From NCBI GenBank assembly GCA_028280415.1, contig JANQLV010000079.1:1-64000 (forward strand): a DNA stretch of 64,000 bases, in the 5' to 3' direction. Positions 26,901-36,400 of this stretch are shown in pieces. The position numbers and the translations under genes were made by a program. How positions within the stretch are numbered: the first letter of the stretch is position 1; the number at the start of each line of letters is the position of its first letter. A model generated the notes under the pieces. That model ran no database searches. It was given only the letters and a program-made list of their open reading frames with translations, and had not been told where the DNA came from. This stretch comes from Saprospiraceae bacterium. GTDB taxonomy: Bacteria > Bacteroidota > Bacteroidia > Chitinophagales > Saprospiraceae.

Positions 26901-27194
26901 GAAAATGTCAACACTGTTCAATCCACCTCCGTAGGGAGTAATATCAATTTGATTAACCAAGGTCGGTAATTCGGGATTTGAGATGTCTAGCACATCAACG
27001 GTTTTGGCATCTCCATTGACAAAGAAAAGTCGATTGCCGACTTTGTCATGCGCTACGATTTCGGCAGCACCTTCGTCGAAAATGCCAGTAGAATACGTAG
27101 AAAGATGTTCGAGATTGAGTTGTTGTGCAGATAGGGAAACAGAGCATATCAGGCTAACAAAGAGCAGCCCGATCCATGGGTAGATTTGTTTCAT
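23988..27194 (-). CDS. secreted choice-of-anchor I protein with inserted phytase-like esterase domain, T9SS tail
   Basis: The 1068-residue product has a signal peptide ending at SAQ. Residues about 25-270 are a beta-propeller of the choice-of-anchor I type (DVLDISNPELP, LIFSEDGQKVLVANEGEPND). Residues about 290-680 match the esterase-like phytase family (GFSGLCYDP, AVPDRGPN, ERDSSTPDDGDTGKKY). The propeller resumes to about 985 (YIVTANEGDARDYDG). A Por_Secre_tail ends it (LNAFPNPFKDEFELTF). The insertion of the enzyme into the propeller keeps both halves in register. It probably frees phosphate from organic phosphates at the cell surface. The TonB receptor gene just upstream fits uptake of a released product. 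Confidence 0.88.
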   Translation of the reverse strand: MKQIYPWIGLLFVSLICSVSLSAQQLNLEHLSTYSTGIFDEGAAEIVAHDKVGNRLFFVNGDAKTVDVLDISNPELPTLVNQIDITPYGGGLNSVDIFDGLLAVAVENDDKQADGVVVFFDTEGVFLNQVAAGALPDMLIFSEDGQKVLVANEGEPNDDYDIDPEGSVTIIDLSQGVSDATSTTLTFEMYNDKKASLINKGVRIFGNDGAASVAQDLEPEFITLSPDGTLAYVACQENNALVVVDVVQAEILDILALGFKDHQKGAPKLREYFLNEIPWFDVFDLGTPVYDGAETIKLGGFSGLCYDPLTSTDNQLSFWAVPDRGPNESTVDANLSQNLRPFKLPNYQARLVKLNYIKNLDMFFIDANPIMLKRADGVTPISGRGNIPGHDEIPVTRTDDTHFTNVDYSVDGIDYHALDYDAFGGDFEGVIRVVNFDTKDFSFWLCDEYRPAIYHFDENGVLINRFVPEGTAQLGDNPQAPGFYGDETLPAVYNKRRANRGFEAIAYDYDENIIYAFIQTPLYNPSSITRNNSDVIRVLGINPENGQPVREYVYLLERNRDSGVGLSRVDKIGDAVYAGNGKFYILERDSSTPDDGDTGKKYIFEINIKGATNILGTALATKMDSNGPDDKTLEMMSADELVAAGIQPLFKNKVLNLPSIGYLPSDKPEGLALIPGGDLVVLNDNDFGLAGAGVSDNSSMGFIEFQGNYGFDASDKDDEISIQPRPTLGMYQPDAIASYSVDGRTYIVTANEGDARDYDGYSEEDRVDDLVLDPFVFPDFENMQKEENLGRLKTTYANGDLDLDGMNEYIYSYGARSFSIWDEFGNQVYDSANEFEELILTIDPDNFNSTNDDNDSKDNRSDDKGVEPEAVTVAELDGKMYAFIGLERMGGVMVYDISDPKAASFVTYINNRNFSVDAELPEAGDLGVEDIIIIKAEDSPNGQDLMVTANEVSGTVSIFTIGEDGNTFGGGQAAFASINSENLNAFPNPFKDEFELTFDGNGAAVTINLYDQFGRMITTVFEGTADPGKQKISVDLTAFELPKGIYLISIFKEDQPVETISVLRQDFR

Positions 27195-27301
27195 TGTTTT
27201 GTTTTTTTGAAGTAAAAGAATATGCGAAATTAGAAAGGGATTGTATCGTTGGGATTAAGCGAATTATAAGTCTTTGTAAAAAGGGGACTGGGCTAAAAGC
27301 A

Positions 27302-27332
27302 AAAGCCCGAGACTAGATTAACCTCGAGCTTT
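27302..27332 (-). terminator. intrinsic terminator after the TonB receptor gene
   Basis: AAAGCCCGAG and CTCGAGCTTT form a 10-bp stem with one mismatch. Read on the minus strand, it is followed by TTTTGCTTTT, so it ends the receptor transcript and separates it from the choice-of-anchor I gene. Confidence 0.65.
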
Positions 27333-27439
27333 AAAGAGTAAATACAATCAAGTGCATCTTAATAAATACCCTTCAGGTATTCTTGTATTTTATTTAGAAG
27401 ATCAAGATTGAGCTTCATTAATTAGGTCAAATTCAATTA

Positions 27440-30349
27440 TTAAAAATTGTGACTCACTCCAAGGCTGAAAGATATCCCCGGACTGAATCTACTAAAGAAT
27501 TGGTCCTCTGCCTCGAAAGAAGAAAAAACGCGTTCCAATCTAGCATTTAGTATATTCGAGACCTGGAAGTCAATTGCTGTATTTTGATCTTTCCCCAGTT
27601 TTTTGTTCAAGCTGAAATTTAAACTATTAAACGGCCGGAAGAAGACATCAGGATATAAACCTGAACTAATGATTTCCAGCGTTCTGCCTTTTACATTATA
27701 GAATAAACCGGCATCCATGCCTATTTGCGGATTAGCGTAAGTTAGTCCGGCATTGATTACATATGGAGCCTGTCCTGCCATGGCCCGGGTATCATCAATT
27801 ACCTCTCCGTCTCGCTGGAAGTTCTCCCTGGAATTGAACTCTCTTTCGGTCATCTCAATCTGAGACTCGACTAGTGTAATATTCAAATTTAATCCAAAGT
27901 TTTGAAGGCTTGGAGCTATAAAACTCAAACTCTTTCTGATCTCCAATTCTACTCCATATACCTGACCATCCCCTACATTACGGGGCTGGAATTCAGATGA
28001 AGTTTGTTGTGTAGGGATACGTATCAATTCGATTGGATTATCAAAGGATTTGTAAAATCCACTCACTGAAAGGAGTTGTCCTCTACTCTGAAATAATTCC
28101 CATCTCAAGTCAAAGTTATCAATACGGGTTTCCATCAGGTTCCCATCCCAATCCGAATAAGTGAACAAACTACCATTAAAAATACGATTGGAAAGTGGAT
28201 CAATGATCTGAGCAAAGGATAATTCCTTAAAAGAGGGACGGGCTATTGTTCTGGAATAGGAAGCACGGATATTCATATTTTCGGTAAGCCCATAAATAAG
28301 GTTTACAGAGGGAAAGAAATCTAAAGCATCCAGTACCTTTTCATCTTCCAGATTATTTCCATCTCCTCCCTGAGCGTGAATGACATCCCGTCCGGTATGC
28401 CGCTGCACAAAATTTTCAGCGCGAACGCCCAAGATAGCGTTCAAATTAGGAAGTATCTCTGCTTCATTAGATATGTAAAATGCGGTATTAGAAGCAGTAG
28501 AATTATACTCATTAGGATTCGGGAAAATATTACCGGACTGAACATACACATTACCAACCGGATAGATTCTATCCGGCACCAATATATCATTCGGGTCACC
28601 ACTTGGGAAGGACTGAGAGCCGCCAAAAAACTGAACATCGAATTGAAGAATTTCATAATCCCGTTCCTTGTAAGTATAACGTCCTCCAAATTTAAGTACT
28701 GCCTTTTTATCTTTGAATTGATAATTTTTGGTTAAATCTACACTGGCTACTGCATTAACCTCACTAAGAGAACGCCAAATTCGGGCAGGGTTACCTTCTT
28801 CACCGGCATTGATGGTGAAAGGTTCTGTTCCATTTGTAGAAAATCCTGCTCTTCGAATATCCGGATCATCAGAAGTGGAAAGCGTTGGAGATAAACGCCA
28901 GTCCAATTCCCAGCCATTATCTCCGAATACATGCGTACCATTTAGTAGTATATTCGTAAGAGAGCGCTCGTTATATTCCAGGTTATCCGACACTGCAAGG
29001 AATCCCGATTGTCCAACTGCAGAACCATTGTTATCAACAGTAAACTCCCCGGCACGTTTTTCACCATTTTGAAGACGCATTGCTGTTAAACGGTATTTGG
29101 AATTAGCCTTCTTGTAAGCAATCCCGGCCAGGATACCTATTAAATTATTTTGTTCACCAATCTGTCCCTCCTGAATGTTTGCATAATCAAGTTCATTGAC
29201 CTCACTCTGAGCCAGTCTTTGGTATTCCCCATAAAAGACATCATCATAATAGGTGTAGTCATTTCGGTAAGACAAAGAGAAGATATAACCAAGCGTACCT
29301 TTGTCCTGGTTAGCTCCTTCGGATTTTCCGAGTTGGAGTTGATTTCCTATAGATACACTGGCACTGTAATTAAGGAAACTGGTTTGTTTATCAGCCGCCA
29401 TGGTTGGATTAAAGCTGGAAACAAAGTCATTAGCTTCTTGCTCCGTAAACTGTCCTCCAATAACTGAAATAGGCGTTGGTACCACATCTGCAGCAGCACC
29501 AGCAGGCAAATCTCTGCTACCATCATCAAAACCCAGAAAGTCCGTTCCGCCTCCTTCGTAGGTTAGGAAATCACTGTTAAAATTCATAGCAGGATTATAT
29601 CCAATACTAACTGAGGCCGAAGCGATTTTTTCATCAGGAAATGCTTTGGTCTCAATATTGATCAGACCACCTGTAAAATCAGCCGGCATATCGGCAGTAA
29701 AGTTCTTGCTAACTATAAGATTGTCCAATAGAGCGGTAGGAAAAATATCCATTTGGATAGTATTCCGATCCGGATCAAGTCCGGGAATATCTACATTATT
29801 GAGTGTAGTTTTGGAATAGCGATCTCCCAATCCCCGAACATATACATACTTGCCTCCTTCAATGGATACCCCTGTTACCCTTTGCGCAGCTTCTACCGCA
29901 TTGGCATCACCAGTCAATTTCATCAGCGAAGAAGATATACCATCAAGCATGGCAGGGGATTTTTTCTTGATCGTTAAGATAGCAGCTTCTGATGTCCGAA
30001 TTGCCTGGGCAGTAACAACGACTGTTTCAAGTTCCTCGGCATCTTCACGCATGCGAATTTCCCCAAGCACATTAACCTCACCATCCTTTACTTCTATTTC
30101 TTCAATGATAATAGTTTGATAACTGATATAAGAAATATTTAGTTTGTAAGTACCAACTGGTAAGCTGAGCGAGAAAGCTCCGTCCAAATCCGTTACTGCT
30201 CCGGTACCACCTCCTTCAACAGATACATTAGCGCCAATTATAGAAAAGCCTGATTCGTCCTCAATAACGATTCCTCGCACTATCCCATTTTGTGAAAAGG
30301 CAGTCATGGTGATAGTCAATACAAACACAAATGTTAGAAACTGCTTCAT
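27440..30349 (-). CDS. TonB-dependent outer-membrane receptor
   Basis: From ATG 30349 the protein has 969 residues with a signal peptide ending at FSQ. Residues about 22-105 are a carboxypeptidase-regulatory (prealbumin-like) domain (GIVRGIVIEDESGF). A plug domain follows (GKYVYVRGLGDRYSKTTLNN, then IVSKNFTADMPADFTGG). The rest is a beta barrel ending in a C-terminal aromatic strand (SFSLGVSHNF). There is no SusD partner, so it is not a classic Sus pair. It follows the beta-helix lipoprotein gene on the same strand with 104 bases between, and a strong hairpin lies in that gap. Its substrate is unknown; the phytase-like neighbour hints at a phosphorylated organic compound. Confidence 0.9.
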   Translation of the reverse strand: MKQFLTFVFVLTITMTAFSQNGIVRGIVIEDESGFSIIGANVSVEGGGTGAVTDLDGAFSLSLPVGTYKLNISYISYQTIIIEEIEVKDGEVNVLGEIRMREDAEELETVVVTAQAIRTSEAAILTIKKKSPAMLDGISSSLMKLTGDANAVEAAQRVTGVSIEGGKYVYVRGLGDRYSKTTLNNVDIPGLDPDRNTIQMDIFPTALLDNLIVSKNFTADMPADFTGGLINIETKAFPDEKIASASVSIGYNPAMNFNSDFLTYEGGGTDFLGFDDGSRDLPAGAAADVVPTPISVIGGQFTEQEANDFVSSFNPTMAADKQTSFLNYSASVSIGNQLQLGKSEGANQDKGTLGYIFSLSYRNDYTYYDDVFYGEYQRLAQSEVNELDYANIQEGQIGEQNNLIGILAGIAYKKANSKYRLTAMRLQNGEKRAGEFTVDNNGSAVGQSGFLAVSDNLEYNERSLTNILLNGTHVFGDNGWELDWRLSPTLSTSDDPDIRRAGFSTNGTEPFTINAGEEGNPARIWRSLSEVNAVASVDLTKNYQFKDKKAVLKFGGRYTYKERDYEILQFDVQFFGGSQSFPSGDPNDILVPDRIYPVGNVYVQSGNIFPNPNEYNSTASNTAFYISNEAEILPNLNAILGVRAENFVQRHTGRDVIHAQGGDGNNLEDEKVLDALDFFPSVNLIYGLTENMNIRASYSRTIARPSFKELSFAQIIDPLSNRIFNGSLFTYSDWDGNLMETRIDNFDLRWELFQSRGQLLSVSGFYKSFDNPIELIRIPTQQTSSEFQPRNVGDGQVYGVELEIRKSLSFIAPSLQNFGLNLNITLVESQIEMTEREFNSRENFQRDGEVIDDTRAMAGQAPYVINAGLTYANPQIGMDAGLFYNVKGRTLEIISSGLYPDVFFRPFNSLNFSLNKKLGKDQNTAIDFQVSNILNARLERVFSSFEAEDQFFSRFSPGISFSLGVSHNF

Positions 30350-30382
30350 GCTGATTAAATTTCTTTTTAACAATTAAAATAC

Positions 30383-30417
30383 GGAAAGATTCATAAAGGC
30401 TATTTATGAATCTTTCC
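30383..30417 (-). promoter_or_regulatory. perfect 15-bp hairpin between lipoprotein and receptor genes
   Basis: GGAAAGATTCATAAA and its exact complement TTTATGAATCTTTCC flank a 5-base loop. On the transcript it is followed by GUAUUUUAAUU, so it could end part of the transcription or act as a processing and stability barrier between two co-directional genes. Confidence 0.65.
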
Positions 30418-30453
30418 ACTATCAACTATAAATTGATATGATAAAAATATGGC

Positions 30454-31950
30454 CTAAAGTCCGTCTAAGCCTCCGGCTTGAGATGCCCAGGTCCAACTAA
30501 GAACAGAAACATCAGCTACTGGAGAACCACCTGCAGAAATACCTGCTGGTACCGCACCTCCCTGTTCCATTAGATTAGCTAGATCACCCATTGGAACATC
30601 GAATGTAACGTTTGTGAAAGTTGTGTTACCAACTTCATCGTCTGTTATTGTAAGGAAAGTTCCATCAGAATCTAGTGGCCCTACGAAGTGAATATTTTCC
30701 ATATCAACCGGTGTATTATCATCAACATCAATCAAAGAACCACCTGTAACACGGCCTCCGAAAATTGCGACAACCGTTCCGTTTTTGATCGTGTGGCGAG
30801 CAACATAGGTACCTTCAGGACCATCTAGCTCAAAACAACTACCGGAAGGAGTTACAACAACAAAATTATCCAGAGTACCCGCCCAAGCCTGATCTGTGTC
30901 AATAGCATCATCACCAGCATTCCAAACTACAGCATTTTTAATATCAACCGTTCCACCGAACCACTCGATACCATCATCCTGGTTAGCTACAACTTCAACA
31001 TTTTCAATTACAGTTCCAGAACCAACACCACCTAGTGTTAAACCATTGATTTCATTTCCTTCTCCAATGTTAGAACCACCGTGACGAATAGAGATATAAG
31101 TGATTACACCAGAGTTATCAGCATCATCATTACCTCCATATAAACCATTTGGATCTGAGGTTGGAATACCTTCAATCTGAACTTCGCTGATATCTTCATT
31201 GTTATCGTTAGATGCTGAAATAGTCGCATTACCCAATACGATTAATCCACCCCAAAGTCCGTTAATATCGGGATCCAGATTTGGGCTGGCAAAATTACCA
31301 GCTGCAACATCTTCCGGAGTGATCTCATCCGCAATAGAAGTAAATATGATTGGAGCCTGAGCAGTACCTTCTGCCATCAATGTAGCGCCACGAGCCACAA
31401 GTAAAGCTGTAGCATTTGGACCTGTACCTGCCTCTCCTTTAATTACAGTACCAGGCATAATCGTCAAAGTAGCACCAGATTCTACAGAGATACGTCCTCC
31501 AAGAATGTACGTTTTATCAGCTGTCCAGGTAGCATCAGATGTAATATTACTAGTTACTACAATGGTATTTTCATCTGTAATATTCAAAACAGCAGTTGCG
31601 GAAACAGATTGTCCTTCTGAATCTGTGACAGTTAAAGCAATAGAAGCAGCACCAGCAACGGAAGAAGCATCATAGTTAATAGTGACCGTAGAACCACTTA
31701 CGTCTCCAGACGTATTGGTAACAGTAACACCAGTACCTACGGCAGAATAGGTAGCAGTCAAGTCTGAATCAATAGATACAGTAAAATCAACTGAGCCACT
31801 TCCATCAGCTTCTACAGAAGTTACACCAGTTGGTGCAGATAAAGTGGGAGCATTAAAATTAGGATTAGCTGTATCATCATCATCGTTATTACATGCGACA
31901 AACAGCAAGCCGAGCATGACAACCAATGAGGCTAATAATCTTAGGTTCAT
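30454..31950 (-). CDS. lipoprotein with right-handed beta-helix
   Basis: The 498-residue product begins with a lipoprotein signal (lipobox FVAC) and an Asp-rich linker (CNNDDDD). Residues about 35-125 form an Ig-like or cadherin-like beta domain. The rest is a beta-helix with repeating short strands (GTVIENVEVVANQDDGIEWF, VDIKNAVVWNAGDDAIDTD). Proteins of this design are often encoded beside TonB receptors in Bacteroidota, and this one directly precedes one. It is probably exposed on the outer membrane and binds the receptor's substrate. No catalytic residues could be identified. Confidence 0.82.
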   Translation of the reverse strand: MNLRLLASLVVMLGLLFVACNNDDDDTANPNFNAPTLSAPTGVTSVEADGSGSVDFTVSIDSDLTATYSAVGTGVTVTNTSGDVSGSTVTINYDASSVAGAASIALTVTDSEGQSVSATAVLNITDENTIVVTSNITSDATWTADKTYILGGRISVESGATLTIMPGTVIKGEAGTGPNATALLVARGATLMAEGTAQAPIIFTSIADEITPEDVAAGNFASPNLDPDINGLWGGLIVLGNATISASNDNNEDISEVQIEGIPTSDPNGLYGGNDDADNSGVITYISIRHGGSNIGEGNEINGLTLGGVGSGTVIENVEVVANQDDGIEWFGGTVDIKNAVVWNAGDDAIDTDQAWAGTLDNFVVVTPSGSCFELDGPEGTYVARHTIKNGTVVAIFGGRVTGGSLIDVDDNTPVDMENIHFVGPLDSDGTFLTITDDEVGNTTFTNVTFDVPMGDLANLMEQGGAVPAGISAGGSPVADVSVLSWTWASQAGGLDGL

Positions 31951-32501
31951 AAATTCATGTTTTTTTTTGAGTAAATTTTAATCGCTGGCAAAAGTCGGGC
32001 ATTATTGATAATTGGGTATTAATCCAGTGTAAAGAAAATACTAAATATCAGTCAAGAATTTGTTAACTGGGAAAGGGTATAGGTGGTTAAGAGAACTGCA
32101 AAAGCCATCTACAATGCAGAAATCGGTTTATACAGATTGACTAGTTGTTTTCAATAAAAAAGTTTGCAATCCTTAAATAAGATAGATACGCTTTATATTT
32201 TTTGACTGAAACCAGATAAAACCCAAATCTCTACGGATCGATTTGTAGAATCTGCATCCCATCAAAAAAGAATTAACAATTACTTTACATTGAAGTGGTG
32301 ATGAATTAATAAAAACAGCGGGTTGCTTTTTTGCCTTAGACTAAAATGGCTTCTTATATTAATTCATCTTTAAAAAATCTTTAAGTTTAAAATCTGAGTA
32401 ATAAGAATATGTTTGAACTACTTATTTTTGGTTTAAAGTGATTTAACAATAAAGAAGATCACATATTAGAGAATTATCCGGAGTAAGCGATCGAGTGCTA
32501 C
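31951..32501. other. regulatory gap between the beta-helix lipoprotein and the response regulator
   Basis: The two genes diverge across 551 bases. TATTTTTG at 32423-32430 matches the Bacteroidota -7 consensus in the direction of the response regulator and would give a leader of about 65 bases. No -33 box at the right distance, no clear Pho-box-like direct repeat and no small gene was seen. Confidence 0.35.
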
Positions 32502-33212
32502 ATGAAAAATCTAAAAATGATTATGCAAAACTCCGAAATAAAAATTCTACTGGTTGATGATGAACCAGACATTATAGAGTTCATACAATACAATCTACTC
32601 AAAGAAGGCTATGCAGTTTATACTGCAAATGATGGCCTGGAAGCTATTGACATTGCTATTAAGGTTAAACCTCATTTGATTCTGCTGGATATTATGATGC
32701 CAGGGCTGGATGGTGTTGAAACTTGTCACCGGCTGAGAACTATGAAAGATTTTAAGCATACGTTAATTGCATTTCTGACTGCCCGTCACGAAGAGTACTC
32801 GCAGATTGCTGGCCTGGAAGCCGGGGCAGATGATTATATTCAAAAACCGATCAGGCCCCGATTGCTTATTACCCGAATTAAAGCTTTGCTTCGCAGACAT
32901 CAGGAAATTGTTACAGAAGAAGTAAACAAAGAGATTCGCATCGGTATGCTCAAAATCGACAAGGATAGATATGAGTTATACAATGAAGATGTCAAACTCA
33001 ATCTCGCCAAAAAAGAATTTGATATTCTCTGGCTACTCGCCTCAAAGCCGGGAAAAGTATTTTCAAGAGAAGAAATATACCGAAGTGTATGGGGTACCGA
33101 AGTGATCGTGGGTAATCGCACGATTGATGTTCATATCAGCAAGCTTCGAGAAAAAGTCGGCCAGGAGTATATAAAAACTATTAAAGGAATTGGCTATAAA
33201 CTGAAAAGTTAA
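32502..33212 (+). CDS. PhoB/OmpR-family response regulator, 236 aa
   Basis: Residues about 12-125 are a receiver domain: acidic pair D19-D20, phospho-acceptor D63 in LLDIMMPG, and K115 in QKP. Residues about 140-235 are the winged-helix DNA-binding domain (KKEFDILWLLASKPGKVFSR, then RTIDVHISKLREKVG). The Asp63 pocket is intact, so it can be phosphorylated. No histidine kinase gene is adjacent; the next gene is a surface protein, so the partner kinase is encoded elsewhere. It sits divergent to the beta-helix/TonB genes, which makes them obvious candidate targets. Phosphate control is suggested by PhoB likeness only. Confidence 0.88.
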   Translation: MKNLKMIMQNSEIKILLVDDEPDIIEFIQYNLLKEGYAVYTANDGLEAIDIAIKVKPHLILLDIMMPGLDGVETCHRLRTMKDFKHTLIAFLTARHEEYSQIAGLEAGADDYIQKPIRPRLLITRIKALLRRHQEIVTEEVNKEIRIGMLKIDKDRYELYNEDVKLNLAKKEFDILWLLASKPGKVFSREEIYRSVWGTEVIVGNRTIDVHISKLREKVGQEYIKTIKGIGYKLKS

Positions 33213-33424
33213 TACCATTTTAATGTTATATAATTGTTTTTCTGGAAAAAATTTGTAAATTAAACCTTGGAAATCATTTCAATATCTTTCCTGCCTGTTT
33301 ATTTGCATTCTATGGGATTTATTCAATCATAGAAACTGTTCGATGTTAAAGCTTTAAATTATGTATGGTTTACAATTAATTGTAGCCTGCTTTTTTGTGA
33401 AACAAAACTAAAACATGTCTAGCT

Positions 33425-36400
33425 ATGAAGAATCTTAATAGACTACTCTCTATTCTGACTATCCTTTTATTGCCTATTAGTTTCTTATACAGTCAACTTA
33501 CGATTACCTATACCAATCCTGTCGGGAATACCGTTTGCGATACGGCAAGTTATCAGGTAACTGTCACTAACAATTTTCCGGATACAGTTTTTCAGGTTTC
33601 AGGAATAATAGACCTGCCTATGGGAATTGATTATGTAGCAAATAGTGTCGTTGATGCAACAGAGCAGGATATCAGCAACCTAAATATGCCTGTATTTGGT
33701 TTACCGGATATTCCGCCCGGCGAATCGCATACTTTTTCAATGGATGGCTTTTATCAGTGCGAGCTTATTGATAATATTAATAATGGTGTTTTATTCACCA
33801 ACACTATAACCATTAACCATCAAACAGGTAGTCAATCTGTTACGACAACGCCATATCTGATCGAAACGGCTTTATTAGTAATTACCGGTACGACCAATGA
33901 TAATATTATTGGAACAAAAGGAGACATTCTAAGCAGAACAATCACCATCCAAAATACCCGACTTGGCGCTTTGTCCTCTTTTACTTTTTCGGATATGCAC
34001 GGAGGGGGTATTGAAATCAGCAGTGATCTTGGAACTGTTAGTAATTCGGGAAATAATATTTTTGAAATCACACTGGGAGCAGAAGACTTTATGACTATAG
34101 GAGATGGAGACGGATTATTCGAGTTAAATGAGGTCATTACTATTACCGAAACAATTTTGATCACTTCCTGCGGTTATACTCAAAACAACAGTAATTCCGA
34201 TCTGACCGTAGAATGGGGATGTGGTGGTACAAGCTGTCAGCAAAGTTTTAGCTTTGCGGTGGTACAATTTATTCCGAGCAACGATAACCCTTTGCTCACT
34301 GCAACAACAACGACCAATTTGCCAACAAACTTTTGTGCAGAAATACCGGCCAGACAGTCCCTTACGATTACGAATACCGGTACGGCTCCTGCAATTGATA
34401 TCGATGTGCAAATCAATCAGGATTCTTCGGCAGAAGTTACCGGAATGCATCCGGATAGTTTTACAATAGATAGTAGCACCAATTCTACAGCAATCGATCC
34501 GGACTTGAGCCTAGCAATTGATTACGATGGTTGTAGCCTAACCGGACTTGTATATCAGGAAGCCTCGATTGTTATACCCTATTTATCTCCCGGAGCATCA
34601 ATTACTATTAGTTGGGATAATTATTCCTGCGCGCAGGGATGCGGAAGTCCAATCCTTGGCTGGCTTTATGAAATAGAATACGAACAAAGCTGCCCGGAAG
34701 GTCAGTCCGCATTATTATCCGGAGGTAATGGTGGCGATACTCCAATAGGCGAATTAATGGTTGATACTGTGACCTTCGCAATTGGTGAAATCATTCTGGA
34801 TGGTACAACACATACTTTGGATTACGGGCTGGGATCAGATTTGCTGGATGATTCAACGGGTACCTTGAATCTCGAGTTCATAATTCCATGTGGTTTCAAA
34901 TGGGAGCCAGATAATAATCTGGTACTTGGCGGCCAATCCCCCATTAATTTTAATATTCAACCAAATCCTTTCGGAAACACAATAGTCAATCTCGAATACG
35001 AGCTGCCAATGGATAGTGATAGTGTATTTACGAGCTTCGATTTGTCTTTCACCTGTGATGCCCCTTGTTTACCACCGGCCCAATATGTTGAGATTTATAA
35101 TACCTCCTGCCCTCCTTTAGACCTTTGTATTGGAGATACGACTTATGTGGATACTATGAGTGTAAATACTTCGATTATCCTGGATACTACATCCACCGCG
35201 TTCTGTGCCATTCAGGAATGTCAAACTTTCCCTCTTCAATACGTTTGTTATAATGGTGAAATTACTCAAGTCTATCCCCCGGGCTATTTGAATTACGAAT
35301 TGGAATCATTGAGGTCAAACTTCGGCTTAGCAGATAATAATAATGACCGCATTGCAGATGCCAGTGGAAATATAAATTTCAATCTCATCAGGCAGGATAG
35401 AACGATCCCCGGAGATACCATCAGGACGGTCATTGACGGTTCGCTGATCATGGATATACCCGATTCATCTTTTGCCTTTGGTGTAATTGCTATCAATTTC
35501 GGGTCACATTCCGCAGATGATGAGATAGACAATGGTTTTTGGCTGGATCAGGGAGATGAAGCACTGATGGATGAAGGAGGAATTGTCCCTATTGATGCTA
35601 TTCTTCGAATTTATGACAGTAGTTCCGGAAACTATTATGAATGCAGTTTAAATCCGGAAGAAATTCTCTATAGACAAAGAGCTACTTTATCGGTACCCAA
35701 TACCAGACCACCCGATATTATTGATGATATCATATTTACAAGTTATTCCTATAATATCAGCATCCCGAATTTACAAGGCTGCATTCCTGCTGATTACCTC
35801 TATGAAATCGGAGATTCTATTCAGTTTGTTGCCCGGCATAAATTGATTTATAACCCTCAGCAAGACATCGGTGGTCTTCCGATGATTGTCAATATGCGAA
35901 CGGGGTCATCCGTCCGCCTAGCCAATCCGGGAGAAGAAAATTTTGCCTGCATTTGTCCTTCGGTTAGCTGGCAGTATTCTCCTTACCGTTATCGAATATT
36001 CCCCGGGTTTTATAATATCCTTCCTTGTGAAAACTTTGATGAACCCGGAGGACAAGGTTTTCAAATGTTATTGGGAGATGGAAACTTTTTCCCTTTTGAA
36101 GTACGACCATTGGCTTTTATCAATGAATGGAACATGACAATACCTCCGGAAGTCAGTTTGCTCTCCTCCACACTCACGAGTTGGGAAGTTCAGGAAGGAG
36201 CAACTCTCGCTTCCAATGTGGCATTAGCTCCGGATGGACAATACGGTCCGGACTTTGCACCTTATCAAACACCTTTAATAGACGAAGGATTTTCGTTTTT
36301 CCTGGAGCATGAATTTGATTCTGATTGTTACCAGGAGACATCTTTAACTATGGATCACTTTTTACAAATTGATTTTGCAGACAATCTACCCGAGCTCAGT

